The notes below the pieces were generated by a model. It saw nothing but the letters and a program-made list of their open reading frames with translations, made no database searches and was not told the DNA's origin. From positions 372,001-436,000 of the forward strand of contig JANUWF010000008.1 of NCBI GenBank assembly GCA_026120185.1: a stretch of 64,000 nt of DNA, given 5' to 3'. Below are positions 53,308-64,000 of this stretch, piece by piece (position 1 is the first letter of the stretch; each line of letters begins with the position of its first letter). The translations under genes were made by a program, and so were the position numbers. This stretch comes from Voacanga thouarsii. Taxonomy: Eukaryota; Streptophyta; Magnoliopsida; Gentianales; Apocynaceae.

Positions 53308-56300
53308 TGTAATACCCCATATTAGATCACCTTTATTAAATAGGGAAAAATCATGCATGTCATATTGAGTTATATTACGTTTGATGGTTTGAAGTATTTT
53401 CATGATAATGTTAATTTGTTGTTGCATGAATTAATTTGTGCTTGAAGTGGTTGGGGTATTTGAGGTAGTTGAGTTTTATTTTATTGAAGAGGATTTATTA
53501 GGAAAAGGGATGAAGGAAGTGAGTAAGAATTAAGGGAATTTATTAGGAGAATAATTGTCAGGAATCAATGTGGTTTAGTGGATAGAGCTTGGTGTGTGTT
53601 CTTTGGTGGGCTTGAGTTCGAATCGTAGCTATCTCAAATCCTTTCATTTCTTTTATTTTCCTTCTATCCTAATTTTCCATAGCCTTGGCCGAAATATTAT
53701 TTTATAAAATTAGTAAATTAAATTTTTGTTCCTAATATCCTATCATAATCTTTTAGAGAATTTTAAAGATTTCTAATCTAGTTTTTTTTTTTTTTTTAAA
53801 AAAAGCTATATCTAAGTAATATATTAGGAGATAAAATATAGGAGATTATATAGGTATTGTTTTCAAGGAGATAAATCTCTATATCTTAATCTTCTTCAAA
53901 TAAAATCTTTTTTTTTTAGAAAATAGAAGGCAAAGAGCTGGATTTAAATGAGATGTTTGTCCCTTGGATTAAGCCAAGGGTTTCGAAATTTTGAAGGGGG
54001 AAAAGGAAGGGGAAAATTCAGTCGCTACAAGGATTAGGAAACTAGAATTTTCCTTACCAAATAACTATTTAAAAACTATTTAAAATTACTCAAATTAATA
54101 TAGAGAATTAATTAAACTATTCTCTAAATAAATGACCTAATTCCTTTCTAGGGTTTTTGGAAAATTCCCTTATAATCAGCCACCACATAGGGAAGAATAA
54201 CTTACCTAAAACACTCCAAAACCTAGCTAGGGTTAACTATGAAAACCCTAACCAATTAGGACTTGAATTTAGCCAAAAGAATACCAGAATTTCAGCTCCA
54301 TTGCCTCCAGAATTTCGTCACTGCTCACACACACACAGTCATGAAATTTCCAGCCCAAAGCCTGCACCAAAAACCCCTCTAGCAGTCCAGCAAAAACAGC
54401 TACACAAAACCCTAATCTTTCCCCTCCTAATCTCGTCTAGAAGCAGCCAGAAAATCAGCTTCCTCATTCTCTTTTCCCTCTTACTTTCGGCCACCATAAC
54501 AACCAGAAACAGCCACCAAAAACCTCCTCAAACCCTACTCGATCTCGTCCAAACCAAGGAGACCAAAAGCTGTCACCTTTCCTTATTGTGATTAATAGCC
54601 CAAAACAAGAACCACCTCTCCCAAACCTTAAACCTCAGCCTAGCCTATTCCCTTCATCAAACCAGCCACAATCAAACCTTAAAACACCCTCTGCTGCTGC
54701 AGAATTCCAGCCACCACTCTCTCCAAAGATTCCGTCCCTAGCAACCTCCAAGCATCTCCAAACTTGAAATCTAAATCTGAGTAGCCCTTCAACTCTTTCA
54801 ACTTATATTCAATTAATCTTCTTCTTTTCTCCTAAATCTCGGTCATCAAGGGGCTGATTCTTCTCCCCTATTGTTGGAAATTTCCGAACAAAGGTCCAAG
54901 AGCCATCAAACAACTCTTCCTTCCAAAGTAAATTCAACCAAGCACCAAAGGCGCCACCTTTGCTCTTGTTGTGCCGCCAAAGAGGTAATTGAGGCTTAAC
55001 TCCTCTGATTTGGATTAGGGTGGAATGTATGGTGGGGATGATATGCATGAAGCCTAGCATGGAAGCATGATTTGATTAGATTGCTGAGTTTGATGGCGCA
55101 ATATAATGAACTAGGCATATATGGCATTGAATATGGATAAATATTGCTATGATGATCTAGATCTATGTATGTTGAATAAAGATGAGACCTTTTGATGCAA
55201 TTAGGGTTCATAGAGGAAGTTAATGGTAATTGAGTATGGAAGTCATAATGTAGATGGTTTGATTTGTCTATAAGCATGCATAATGATGAGATACATGATC
55301 ATGGGAAGCTATGGCGATGATTTAATGAATTAGTCTATCTAGATGCCATAAAAGACTTAGAAGGTTAATATGATCATACGGATTCATGATACATGATGAT
55401 AGCGGAATAACATTTGGATCCTAATTATAGAATCAATGATTTTAGATAAGGAAGAAAGTGAAAGAGAGGACAAACATTGCTGTGGTTGATTGCTGAGTAT
55501 ATTCAAGTAAGTCCCTGCATAACTTTTTTGATAATGATACTTGTTTGCAAGCAATTTTTACGATGTTATTTGGAATTGATGTCAATATGATGTTTTGACA
55601 TAAGAATTGAGCCTTGACTAAAAATGATGAGTTATGCTGTATTGCTGTGAGATTTAGATTGGAAACGTGGATGTTTTATTTTCAAAACGAATTTGCTAAA
55701 TTTTAATTGTTCAACTTCGAAAATAATTTCTTAAACCATTGTCAAACGATTTGAAAACGCTATTATGAAAAACTACGTTTTGCAATCAAACTAATCAAGA
55801 CTTTCGGAAAAGGGAAAATGATTCTGTCCCTGAATGGGGAGTGTTGAGTACTCAGCGAGGGTAGGTTAGTGGTACTAGTCTTGAAGAGCAAGAGTGAGTC
55901 TTCTGGCAGGAGGCCACCTCTAGAAGATAAACTCAACTTGGAGAGGCGACAGTACCATATAGTCAGGCCGTCCGCGCTAGCATATTGGTCCATGTGGACA
56001 TTGTTGACCCGGATTGGATAACCGGAGTATTGGGTGTAGAGATGGTGGAGTATCTCACCCAGTGGGTGGATCTCCCACTGCCTATTGTTGAAAGAATACA
56101 TTGGGAAGCTATCATGGTGGTAACCATGATATGGATTGTGTTATTATATTGTTGAATCATTTGCTAATCCCTACTTAATGAATTATGAATATGATGAAAC
56201 AGTGATTTATTGTGAACTGTTTTTGATTTCTTGAGCACGGCTCCTTTGTATAATTGTTATTGATGAAATTGACTTGCAAACACGATTTTGTGTTTTTGAT

Positions 56301-56657
56301 AAACCTGCGTATACGAAATGGTTATAATTGACATTTGCACACACGGGACTTATTGAGATGTCAATCTCACACCTTTTTATATCATGATTTCAGAGGATTG
56401 CTTATATTGAGCAGGGTGATGCTAGGGTTAAGCTCCAGCTTATTTATTTAGTTGTGTTTTTGAGTTTGTTTCAAGAGACGTTTGTTAGTTTTGAGTTTCC
56501 AGACTTGTATAAGTTTTGCTTCCGGTTGTAATGGAATTATTCCTTTAATTTTATTTAGCAGTTTTGTTTTATTTTGTACTTTGTTATAAAGACCCCTGTT
56601 CCTTTAGACGGGGCAACATCCTGCCCTATCTAGGTACCTAGGGTGTGGGGTATTACA
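53308..56657 (+). repeat. Gypsy-3 5' LTR
   Basis: 3350 bp. Same family as the solo LTR at 38210-41476. Compared with the 3' LTR it carries extra sequence around 53745-53930. Confidence 0.93.
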
Positions 56658-56659
56658 AG

Positions 56660-56672
56660 TGGTATCAGAGCC
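56660..56672 (+). other. Gypsy-3 primer binding site
   Basis: TGGTATCAGAGCC, initiator-Met tRNA type, two bases after the LTR. Confidence 0.92.
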
Positions 56673-56793
56673 TAGATTTAGGCAATTGGCTTGATTGGGT
56701 GGTACCTAAACCTTAGGAATTGGGATTCGTTGAATAGTGTTGACCTCTAAGAGTTGAGATTTAATTCTGATTTCTTTGTGTTTCTTTTATAGG

Positions 56794-57315
56794 ATGTCTA
56801 GAAGATCCGCTGCTGTAACCCGTGACTGGCCTTTTATGTGTGGCCCCGCAGGTGATAGAGCATCTAACCCAATACCCATACCAGATTCCTCATCATCCGA
56901 GTTAGAGACGGAACCTGAGGAGGGATGGATCTTGAGTGAGGATGAGATTGACCATGAGCTACCTATGGTGGAAGACCCCGGAGTAGAGGAGGAGCCCGAG
57001 GATCCGATACCTGAGATGCCTGCACTTGAGGAGAATGGGGATATGGAAGAGTATGAGGGAGATGATGAGGAGGAGTTAGGGGAGGGAGGAGCAATGCATG
57101 ATGAGGGTAAAGATGAGCTAGGGGGACTTGGGATTGAAGGGGAGGTAGGAGAGCTAGAGAGCGAGAGTGAAGCGGAAGTGATTGAGGGGGAGGGTAGTAT
57201 CGATACACCTGCGACCCCATCCATAGAGGAAGGAATCCCGACGTTTCTAGGGAGTGAGTCTTACGGGTTGGAATCTGGGAGGCCTAAGAGTGCAGTGGTG
57301 TTAGCCATGGAATAG
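56794..57315 (+). CDS. Acidic open frame in place of Gypsy-3 gag
   Basis: The likely start is the ATG at 56794 (MSRRSAAVTRDWPF); an upstream ATG at 56776 is also in frame. The protein is about 173 residues, extremely rich in Glu, Asp and Gly, with repeated runs such as EEEPEDPIPE and DDEEELGEGG. No capsid or zinc-knuckle motif was recognised. The frame ends at a TAG at 57313; similar coding-like sequence (LRDADLRAKLRGRDDEGYIL) follows to about 57400, so the TAG may be a mutation. I do not know its function. It could be a degenerate gag leader or a captured fragment. Confidence 0.4.
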   Translation: MSRRSAAVTRDWPFMCGPAGDRASNPIPIPDSSSSELETEPEEGWILSEDEIDHELPMVEDPGVEEEPEDPIPEMPALEENGDMEEYEGDDEEELGEGGAMHDEGKDELGGLGIEGEVGELESESEAEVIEGEGSIDTPATPSIEEGIPTFLGSESYGLESGRPKSAVVLAME

Positions 57316-57780
57316 CTTAGGGATGCGGATTTGAGGGCTAAGCTGAGGGGTAGGGATGATGAGGGGTACATTTTGGGTCAGCCTGAGAAGAAGCCTTGAT
57401 CTTTTGGTTTCGCCAAGGATCGTGTCCGAGATCATCCCAACCACAGTGCAGGATGGCTAGTGAGCCTTCTTCAAAGGCTTCTGAGGATTCCAGCGACTGT
57501 AGTGTTGCTTAGAGTTTATAGGACCCTTAGTGCTTATTCTTTTATTTTTATGAAGAGATGTTCGTTTATTTATTTGATTCAGAATTTATTCTTTGTTTTG
57601 TATTTTGTTTAGCAAGAATAAAATGGAGTACCTAGTAGGATACTCCCTTATTTTGTACCAAGTTAGATTTGGTTAATAAAGGCATGATTTTATTAATTTC
57701 TCTACTCTATTTGGAGTATTATTTTCAAAATTTATTTTTCGATGCATTGCAAGTTATTTCAAATCTATAAGTTGATCAAT
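57316..57780. other. Gypsy-3 region between the acidic frame and pol
   Basis: An AT-rich stretch with AATAAA-like signals near 57617 and 57676, resembling a 3' UTR. No gag or protease active site is present, although these would be expected here. Confidence 0.5.
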
Positions 57781-58350
57781 TGCATGCCATTTGGGTTGGG
57801 ACGGAGTCGAGTTACTTTATACCATGTTAGTGAGTACACCTTTAGGGAGGCAGAGAGATGCGAGTAAGGTAGTCTAAGGGTGTGATATTGTGGTTGGAAA
57901 AAAGATTTTGAAGGCGGATCTCATAATCCTACCTATCGACGACTATGATCTGATTCTGGGTATGGATTGGCTAGCAAAGTATGGAGCAAGAGTGGTTTGC
58001 AAGGCCAAGACAGTTCAGTTTGTTAGACCCGAATGCGACGTATTAGAGTTTAATGGGAGAAAGGTGAGGAAGTTGAAATTCCTGATGGCAGGCATAAAGG
58101 CAAGGAAAATGCTGAAGCAGGGTTGTGTGGGATATTTGGCTTATCTAATCAATAAGCCCAAGGATCAGTGTACTTTGGAGAGCACCGAGGTGGTAAAGGA
58201 CTTTGCAGACGTATTTCCGACCGAACTTACTTCTCTTCCCCCTTCCCGAAAAGTCGAGTTCACCATCGATTTAGTTCCTGGAGCGGAGCCGATGTCGAAG
58301 ACTTCTTATCAAATGGCGCCCGCGGAATTGAAAGAATTGAAGGAATAGCT
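57781..58350 (+). pseudogene. Gypsy-3 protease C-terminal part and linker
   Basis: Contains ILPIDDYDLILGMDWLAKYG, the conserved end of the chromovirus protease, and then VVKDFADVFPTELTSLPPSR and FTIDLVPGAEPMSKTSYQMA leading to reverse transcriptase. The N-terminal active-site half is missing. Stops are at about 57874 and 58346. Confidence 0.88.
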
Positions 58351-59160
58351 AGAAGAATTGGTTAAGCAAGGATATGGAAGACCTAGTACATCACCTTGGG
58401 GAGCCTCGGTGTTGTTCATAAGGAAGAAGGATGGGACGTTGAGATTGTGCATAGACTATAGAGGGCTGAATAACCTCACGATCAAGAACAAGTATCTCTT
58501 GCCTTTGATTGATGAGTTGTTCGATCAGTTACAAGGTTCATGTTACTTTTCTAAGTTGGATCTCCGGCAAGGTTATTACCAGGTGCGAATCAAGGAGGAT
58601 ATTCCCAAAACGGCTTTCAACACTAGATGTGGCCACTACGAGTTCGTGGTGATGCCATTCGGAGTAACTAATGCACTTGCCGTTTTCATGGATCTTATGC
58701 ACAGGGTTTTCCAGCCGTACCTGGATAAGGTTGTGGTAGTGTTCATAGATGATATTCTAATCTACTCTAAAAGTCCCGAGGAGCTTGCGGAGCATTTAAA
58801 GTTGGTACTTGAGAAATTAACAGAGCATAAACTTTATGCTAAATTTAGCAAATGCAAGTTTTGGTTGGATTCAGTGGCTTTTCTTGGTCACGTGATATCT
58901 AAAGATAGAATCAAGGTGGACCCATCGAAAGTCGAGGCGGTTTCAAATTGGAAGCAAGCGGAGAGCGTGACTGAGGTTAGGAGTTTCCTTGGGTTGGCGG
59001 GGTATTACCACCGTTTTATTAAGAACTTCTCTACATTGGCGACACCCATGACCCGACTGCTAAGGAAGGACGTGCCATACGTCTGGAATGATAAGTGTGA
59101 GAAGAGCTTCCAAGAGCTTAAGAGGAAATTGATGACGGCACCAGTACTGAGCCTACCTGA
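58351..59160 (+). pseudogene. Gypsy-3 reverse transcriptase
   Basis: Open frame 58358-59338. Contains [68 protein letters not shown] and the catalytic box [13 protein letters not shown], with both aspartates. A block such as [17 protein letters not shown] follows. The N-terminal TAG at 58346 separates it from the linker. Otherwise it appears intact. Confidence 0.93.
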
Positions 59161-59665
59161 AGAAGGTAAGGCCTACTCCTTGTACACGGATGCGTCTAAG
59201 GAAGGTCTAGGGGCGGTGCTGATGCAGGACAGGAAAGTTATCGCCTATGCCTTGTGGAAATTGAAGCCGCACGAGGTAAATTATCGGACTCACGATTTGG
59301 AGTTAGCAGCGATAGTGTTTGCTTTGAAGAAATGGTAACACTATTTGTATGGGGCGGAGTATGAAGTTTTCACGGATCATAAGAGCTTGAAGTACATATT
59401 CACGCAAAAGGACTTAAACTTAAGGCAGAGGAGGCGGATGGAGTTCTTGGAGGAATACAAGTGTCCAATTAGCTACCATCCGGGGAAAGCGAATGTGGTA
59501 GCTGGCGCGCTGAGTCGAAAGGTGAGGATGGCTAGCTTGAGGGTGCAAGAGATTCAAATGGTACAGGATATCTTGGGGAAAAAGGCGGAAGTGGGAGAAG
59601 GGAAAATTAGCTTGAGCAACCTGAGATTAGAGCCTGAGCTGAGGCAAGAGATTAGTGAGGCTTAA
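59161..59665 (+). pseudogene. Gypsy-3 RNase H
   Basis: Contains [53 protein letters not shown] and [20 protein letters not shown] at 59336 replaces an expected codon between KKW and HYL; another stop ends the frame at 59663. Confidence 0.92.
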
Positions 59666-59689
59666 CGGAATAACTAAGAATTTCAGACT

Positions 59690-60893
59690 TTCAAGGTAAA
59701 GGAAGTGAAGAGAGGAAATAAGGAATTTTGGATTGATGAAGCGGGAGTGACGTATTTCCGAGAACTATTATGTGTACCGGATGACCCAATATTGAAATGA
59801 AAGATAATGGATGAGGCTCACAAGAGCAAGTATTCTATCCATCCAGGAGAAGTTAAGATTTACCAAGATCTGAAAAAGGCCTATTGGTGGCCGGGAATGA
59901 AAAGAGACGTGGCGCAATACGTCTCTACTTGCTTGACGTGCCAGAAAGTAAAAGCGAAGCACAAGAAGGCAGACGGATTGCTACACCTGTTGCCTATACT
60001 CGAGTGGAAGTGGCAAGAGGTGACGATGGATTTCGTTACTGGATCACCAATGTCTAAGACTTTGAAGGATACTGTGTGGGTAGTGGTTGACAGATTGACC
60101 AAGACAGCTCATTTCATTCTGGTGAATGTGAGGGACTCCATGGAAAAATTGGCCAAGACATATATTTGCGAAGTAGTTAGATTGCATGGAGTGCCGACTA
60201 GTATTGTATCCGACCGGGATCCTAGATTTACTTCCAGGTTTTGGACCAAGTTTCAAGTGTTAATGGAGACGACTCTGAAGCTTAGCACATCTGCTCATCC
60301 GCAGACTGATGGACAGTCCAAGAGAGTCATCCAAATATTGGAGGACATGCTTAGGGCTTGTGTGTTGGATTTTGGAGATAAGTGGATAGATTGCATACCC
60401 TATGCTGAGTTAGCATACAACAATAGTCATCAGGCATCGATTGGAATGGCCCCCCCACGAAGCGTTATATGGGCGGAAATGTCAAGTACCCTTGTATTCC
60501 CCTTTGTATTGGAGATGGGCAGAGGATGGTCAAATCAGCAAGTCTGGAGAAGTGAATATTGAGGAAATGGCCGATAAAGTGAAGCTAATAAAGGAGAGAC
60601 TGAAAACCGCTCAAAGCCGACAGAAGAGTTATGCCGACAATAGAAGAAGGGAGTTGGAGTTTCAGGTGGGGGACCGAACTTTTCTAAAGATAACACCGAG
60701 CAGAGGGATTCTGAAGCATCCTAAAGGAGGGAAGCTGAGTCCTAGATACCTAGGACATTTTCCCGTAATTGAAAGGATTGGACTTGTAGCATATCGATTG
60801 GAGTTGCCGGAAGGATTAGCAGGAATTCATGATGTGTTCCATGTATCCCAGCTGAAGAAATACAACCCTAACCCGGAGCATGTATTTCTATAG
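59690..60893 (+). pseudogene. Gypsy-3 integrase with changed catalytic glutamate
   Basis: Contains the zinc-binding part (HKSKYSIHPGEVKIYQDLKK, CLTCQKVKAKH), MDFVTGSP and IVSDRDPRFTSRF. The third catalytic residue, 35 residues after the second aspartate, is lysine (HPQTDGQSKRVIQ) where the family has glutamate. A run of seven C near 60450 shifts the frame; the C-terminal part is open at 60441-60893 (PRYLGHFPVIERIG, AYRLELPEGLAGIHDVFHVS). There is a TGA at about 59799. Confidence 0.92.
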
Positions 60894-61066
60894 CCTAATT
60901 TGAGCTACGTTGGGAAACCAATTAAGGTTTTGGATCGGAGTGTCAAGGTGTTGAGGAGTAAACAGATACCTATGGTGAAGATTTTGTGGGATTATCGCGG
61001 TACTCAGGATGCAACATGGGAAACTGAAGATTGGGTGAAGAAGAAATACCCGAACTTGCTCTAAAG
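60894..61066 (+). pseudogene. Gypsy-3 chromodomain
   Basis: After a TAG at 60891 the frame continues with VKVLRSKQIPMVKILWDYRG and then ATWETEDWVKKKYPNLL, a chromodomain of the Tekay kind with the W and TWE residues. It ends at TAA 61062-61064. Chromodomains in this position are thought to guide integration to heterochromatin. Confidence 0.85.
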
Positions 61067-61096
61067 GTATAGCACTTTGAATTTCGGGGCGAAATT

Positions 61097-61114
61097 CTCT
61101 TAAGGGGGAGAGGA
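61097..61114 (+). other. Gypsy-3 polypurine tract
   Basis: CTCTTAAGGGGGAGAGGA immediately before the 3' LTR. It primes plus-strand synthesis in active elements. Confidence 0.88.
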
Positions 61115-64000
61115 TGTAATATCCCATGTTAGACCGCCTTGAGTAAGTGGGGAAAAGTCATGCATGTCATATTGAGTTATACCACATTTGATGATTTGAA
61201 TTATTTTCTTGAAAATATCAATTTGTTGTTGCATGAATTAGTTTGTTCTTGAAATGGTTGTGGTATTTGAGGTAGTTGAGTTTTATTTTATTGAAGGGGA
61301 TTTATTAGAAAAATGGATGGAGTAAGTGAGTAAGAATTAAGGGAATTTATTAGGAGAATAATTGCCAGGAATCAATGTGGTTTAATGGATAGAGCTTGGT
61401 GTGTGTTCTTTGGTGGGCTTGAGTTCGAATCCTAGGTATCTCAAATTCTTTCATTTCTTTTATTTTCCTTCTACCCTAATTTTCCCTAGCCTTGGCCGAA
61501 ATCCTTAAGGTTTTGGAGACCAATTTCCTGAAATTGGGGGTGTGTTTTATCTTGGAAATTATTTTATGAAATTAGTAAATTAAATTTTTGTTCCTAATAT
61601 CCTATCATAATCTTTTTTTTAGGAAACAGAAGGCCAAGATTTTTGTCCCTTGGATTAAACCAAGGGTCTCGAAATTTTGAAGGGGGAAAAAGGAAGGGGA
61701 AAATTCAGTAGCTACAAGGATTAGGAAACCAGAATTTTCCTTACCAAAAAATTGTTTAAAAACTATTTAAAATTACTCAAATTAATATAGGGAATTAATT
61801 AAATTATTCCCTAAATAAATAACCTAAATCCTTTCTAGGGTTTCTGGAAAATCCCCTTATAATCAGCCGCCACACATAGGGAGGAGTAACTTACCTAAAA
61901 CACTCCAAAACCTAACTAGGGTTAACTAAGGAAAACCCTAACCAATTAGGACTTGAATTTAGCCAAAGGAATACCAGAATTTCAGCCTCCTTGCCCTCAG
62001 AATTTCGGCCACCCTAAGCTCCTTCTGCATGAACTTTCCAGCCCAAAGCCTGCACCAAAAACCCCTCTAGCAGTCCAGCAAAAACAGCTACACAAAACCC
62101 TAATCTTTCCCCTCCTAATCTCGTCCAAGAGGTAGCCAGAAAATCAACATCTTTCCTTCTCTTTTCCCTCTTACTTTCGGCCACCATAACAACCAGAAAA
62201 CAGCCATAAAACTCTCCCAAAAACTGCACAATCTCAGCTACAACAAGAAAGACCAAAAGCTGTTTTTTCCCTAGTTGTGATCAAGGGTCCAAAACAAGGT
62301 GCGACTCTTCCAAACCTTAAAACACCCAACCCTAACCTATTTCCTTCATCAACCAGCCCTCAAACAAACCCTAAATATTCCCTAAATCTGGAAATTCCAG
62401 CCGCCACTCTCTCTCCAAGGCTTGCGTCCATTGCAATCTCCAATCCTCTCCAAAATTGAAAACTAAACCAAAGGTGAGTAACCCTTCAACCCCTTTCAAC
62501 TTGTATTCAATTAATCTTCTTCTTCTCTCTTAAATCTCGGTCATCAAGGGGCTGATTCTTCTCCCCTATTGTTGGAAATTTCCGAACAAAGGTCCAAGAG
62601 CCACTAATCAACTCTTCCTTCCAAAGTAAATTCAACCAAGCACCATAGGCGCCACCTTTGCTCTTGTTGTGCCGCCAAAGAGGTAATTGAGGCTTAACTC
62701 CTCTGATTTAGATTAGGGTGGAATGTATGGTGGGGATGATATGCATGAAGCCTAGCATGGAAGCATGATTTGATTAGATTGCTGAGTTTGATGGCGCAAT
62801 ATAATGAACTAGGCATATATGGCATTGAATATGGATAAATATTGCTATGATGATCTAGATCTATTGTATGCTGAATAAAGATGAGATCTTTTGATGCAAT
62901 GAGGGTTCATATAGGAAGTTAATGGTAATTGAGTATGGCAGTCATTATGTAGATGGTTTGATTTGTCTATAAACATGCATAATGATGAGATACATGATCA
63001 TGGGAAGCTATGGTGATGATTTAACGAATTAGTCTATCTTGATGCCATAAATGACTTAGAAGGTTAATATGATCATACGGATTCATGATGCATGATGATA
63101 GCGGAATAACATTTGGATCCTAATTATAGAATCAATGATTTTAGATAAGGAAGAAAGTGAAAGAGAGGGCAAACATTGCTGTGGTTGATTGCTGAGTATA
63201 TTCAAGTAAGTCCCTGCATAACCGTTTTGATAAATGTTACATGTTTGCAAGCAATTTTTACAATGTCATTTGGAATTGATGTCAATATGATGTTTCGACA
63301 CCAGGATTGAGCCTTGACTAAAATGATGAGTTATACTGGATTATTGTGATATTTGGATTGGAAACGTGAAAGTTTGATTTTCAAAACGAATTTGCAAATT
63401 TTGATTATTCAACCTCAAAAATGATTTCTTAAACTATTGTCAAACGATTTGAAAACGCTATTACGAAAAACCACGTTTTGCAATCAAATTAATTAAAGAC
63501 TTTCAGAAAAGGGAAAATGATTTTGCCCCTAAATGGGGAGCGTTGAGTACTCAGCGAGGGTAGACTAGTAGTACTAGTTTCGAAGAGCAAGAGTGAGTCT
63601 TCTGGCAGGAGGCCACCTCTAGAAGAAAAACTCAACTTGGAGAGGCGACAATACTACTTAGTTAGGCCGTCCGCGCTAGCATATTGGTCCATGTGGACAT
63701 TGTTGATCCGGATTGGACAACTAGAGTGTTGGGTATAGAGATAGAGGAGTATCTCACCCAGTGGGTGGATCCCCCACTGCCTATTGTTGAAAGAATACAT
63801 TGGGGAGCTATCATTGTGGCAACCATGATATGGATTATGTTATTATGTTGTTGAATCATTTGCTAATCCCTACTTAAAGAATTATGAATGTGATGAAATC
63901 GTGATTTATTGTGAACTGTTTTGGATTTATTGAGCACGGCTCCTTTGTATAACTGTTATTGATGAAATTGACTTGCAAACACGATTTTGTGTTTTTGATA
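61115..64000 (+). repeat. Gypsy-3 3' LTR, partial
   Basis: Starts TGTAATATCCCATGTTAGAC. It aligns with the 5' LTR up to the window end, where about 0.36 kb remain outside. It lacks the extra stretch of the 5' LTR. Confidence 0.93.

Larger units (their letters stand above)
53308..64000 (+). mobile_element. Gypsy-3: Tekay-like Ty3/gypsy chromovirus, 3' LTR cut by window edge
   Basis: LTRs start TGTAATACCCC/TGTAATATCCC and the 5' one ends GGTATTACA. Pol order is protease tail, reverse transcriptase, RNase H, integrase, chromodomain, as in Tekay/Del chromoviruses. A recognisable gag and the protease active site are absent; an acidic frame lies in their place. The bases before the 5' LTR are GTGTT; the right flank is outside the window. 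It is inserted in Copia-3 in LEPA intron 8. Confidence 0.92.

Noticed and set aside
56787..57224. Minus-strand serine-rich frame of 145 residues
   Set aside because: Antisense shadow of the acidic Gypsy-3 frame (GAG/GAT codons read as CTC/ATC).
1..64000. CRISPR arrays, tRNA or rRNA genes, bacterial operons
   Set aside because: None seen; the sequence is plant nuclear DNA dominated by transposons.

Overview
This is nuclear DNA from a flowering plant, probably a eudicot. The evidence is a multi-exon, GT-AG spliced gene for a chloroplast LepA GTPase, plant-type LTR retrotransposons (Ty1/copia and Ty3/gypsy, with initiator-Met tRNA primer sites) and Mutator-like elements (MULEs) with 9-bp target duplications. 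No prokaryotic, organellar or CRISPR features were seen. Species cannot be named from the sequence.

Layout. 1-1803: a minus-strand Angela-type copia LTR cut by the window edge. 1804-4659: an old, AT-rich retroelement relic. 4665-12397: Gypsy-1, a complete but dead CRM-like element. 12403-14903: AT-rich spacer and a decayed MULE relic. 14919-24534: MULE-A, with a 9-bp target duplication, a plant mobile domain (MAIN-like) gene and a MuDR-type transposase gene; an Angela-type solo LTR sits between the two genes. 24742-47825: the first eight exons of LEPA, in frame and with intact splice sites; the rest of the gene should lie to the right of the window. Intron 3 is 17.7 kb because of one nested insertion: Gypsy-2 (minus strand, 28689-45666) holds MULE-B, two solo LTRs and Copia-1, and Copia-1 itself holds a Tekay-type solo LTR. 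Intron 8 holds Copia-2, a minus-strand copia relic (Copia-3), and Gypsy-3, a Tekay-like chromovirus inserted in Copia-3 that runs off the right edge.

The only host gene that looks functional is LEPA. All transposon genes carry stops, frameshifts, deletions or lost catalytic residues, although Copia-1, Gypsy-3 and the MULE-A transposase are only lightly damaged. Perfect or near-perfect target duplications were read for nearly every element, so the order of insertion can be reconstructed.

The most unusual signal is a recurring palindrome shared by all three MULEs: GGTCGCATT, five variable bases, AATGCGACC. The spacer length is nearly constant while its sequence is free, and in the oldest relic the two arms have changed in a matched way. 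It looks like a spaced dimeric binding site or hairpin specific to this MULE family. One copy lies between the mobile-domain gene and the transposase gene.
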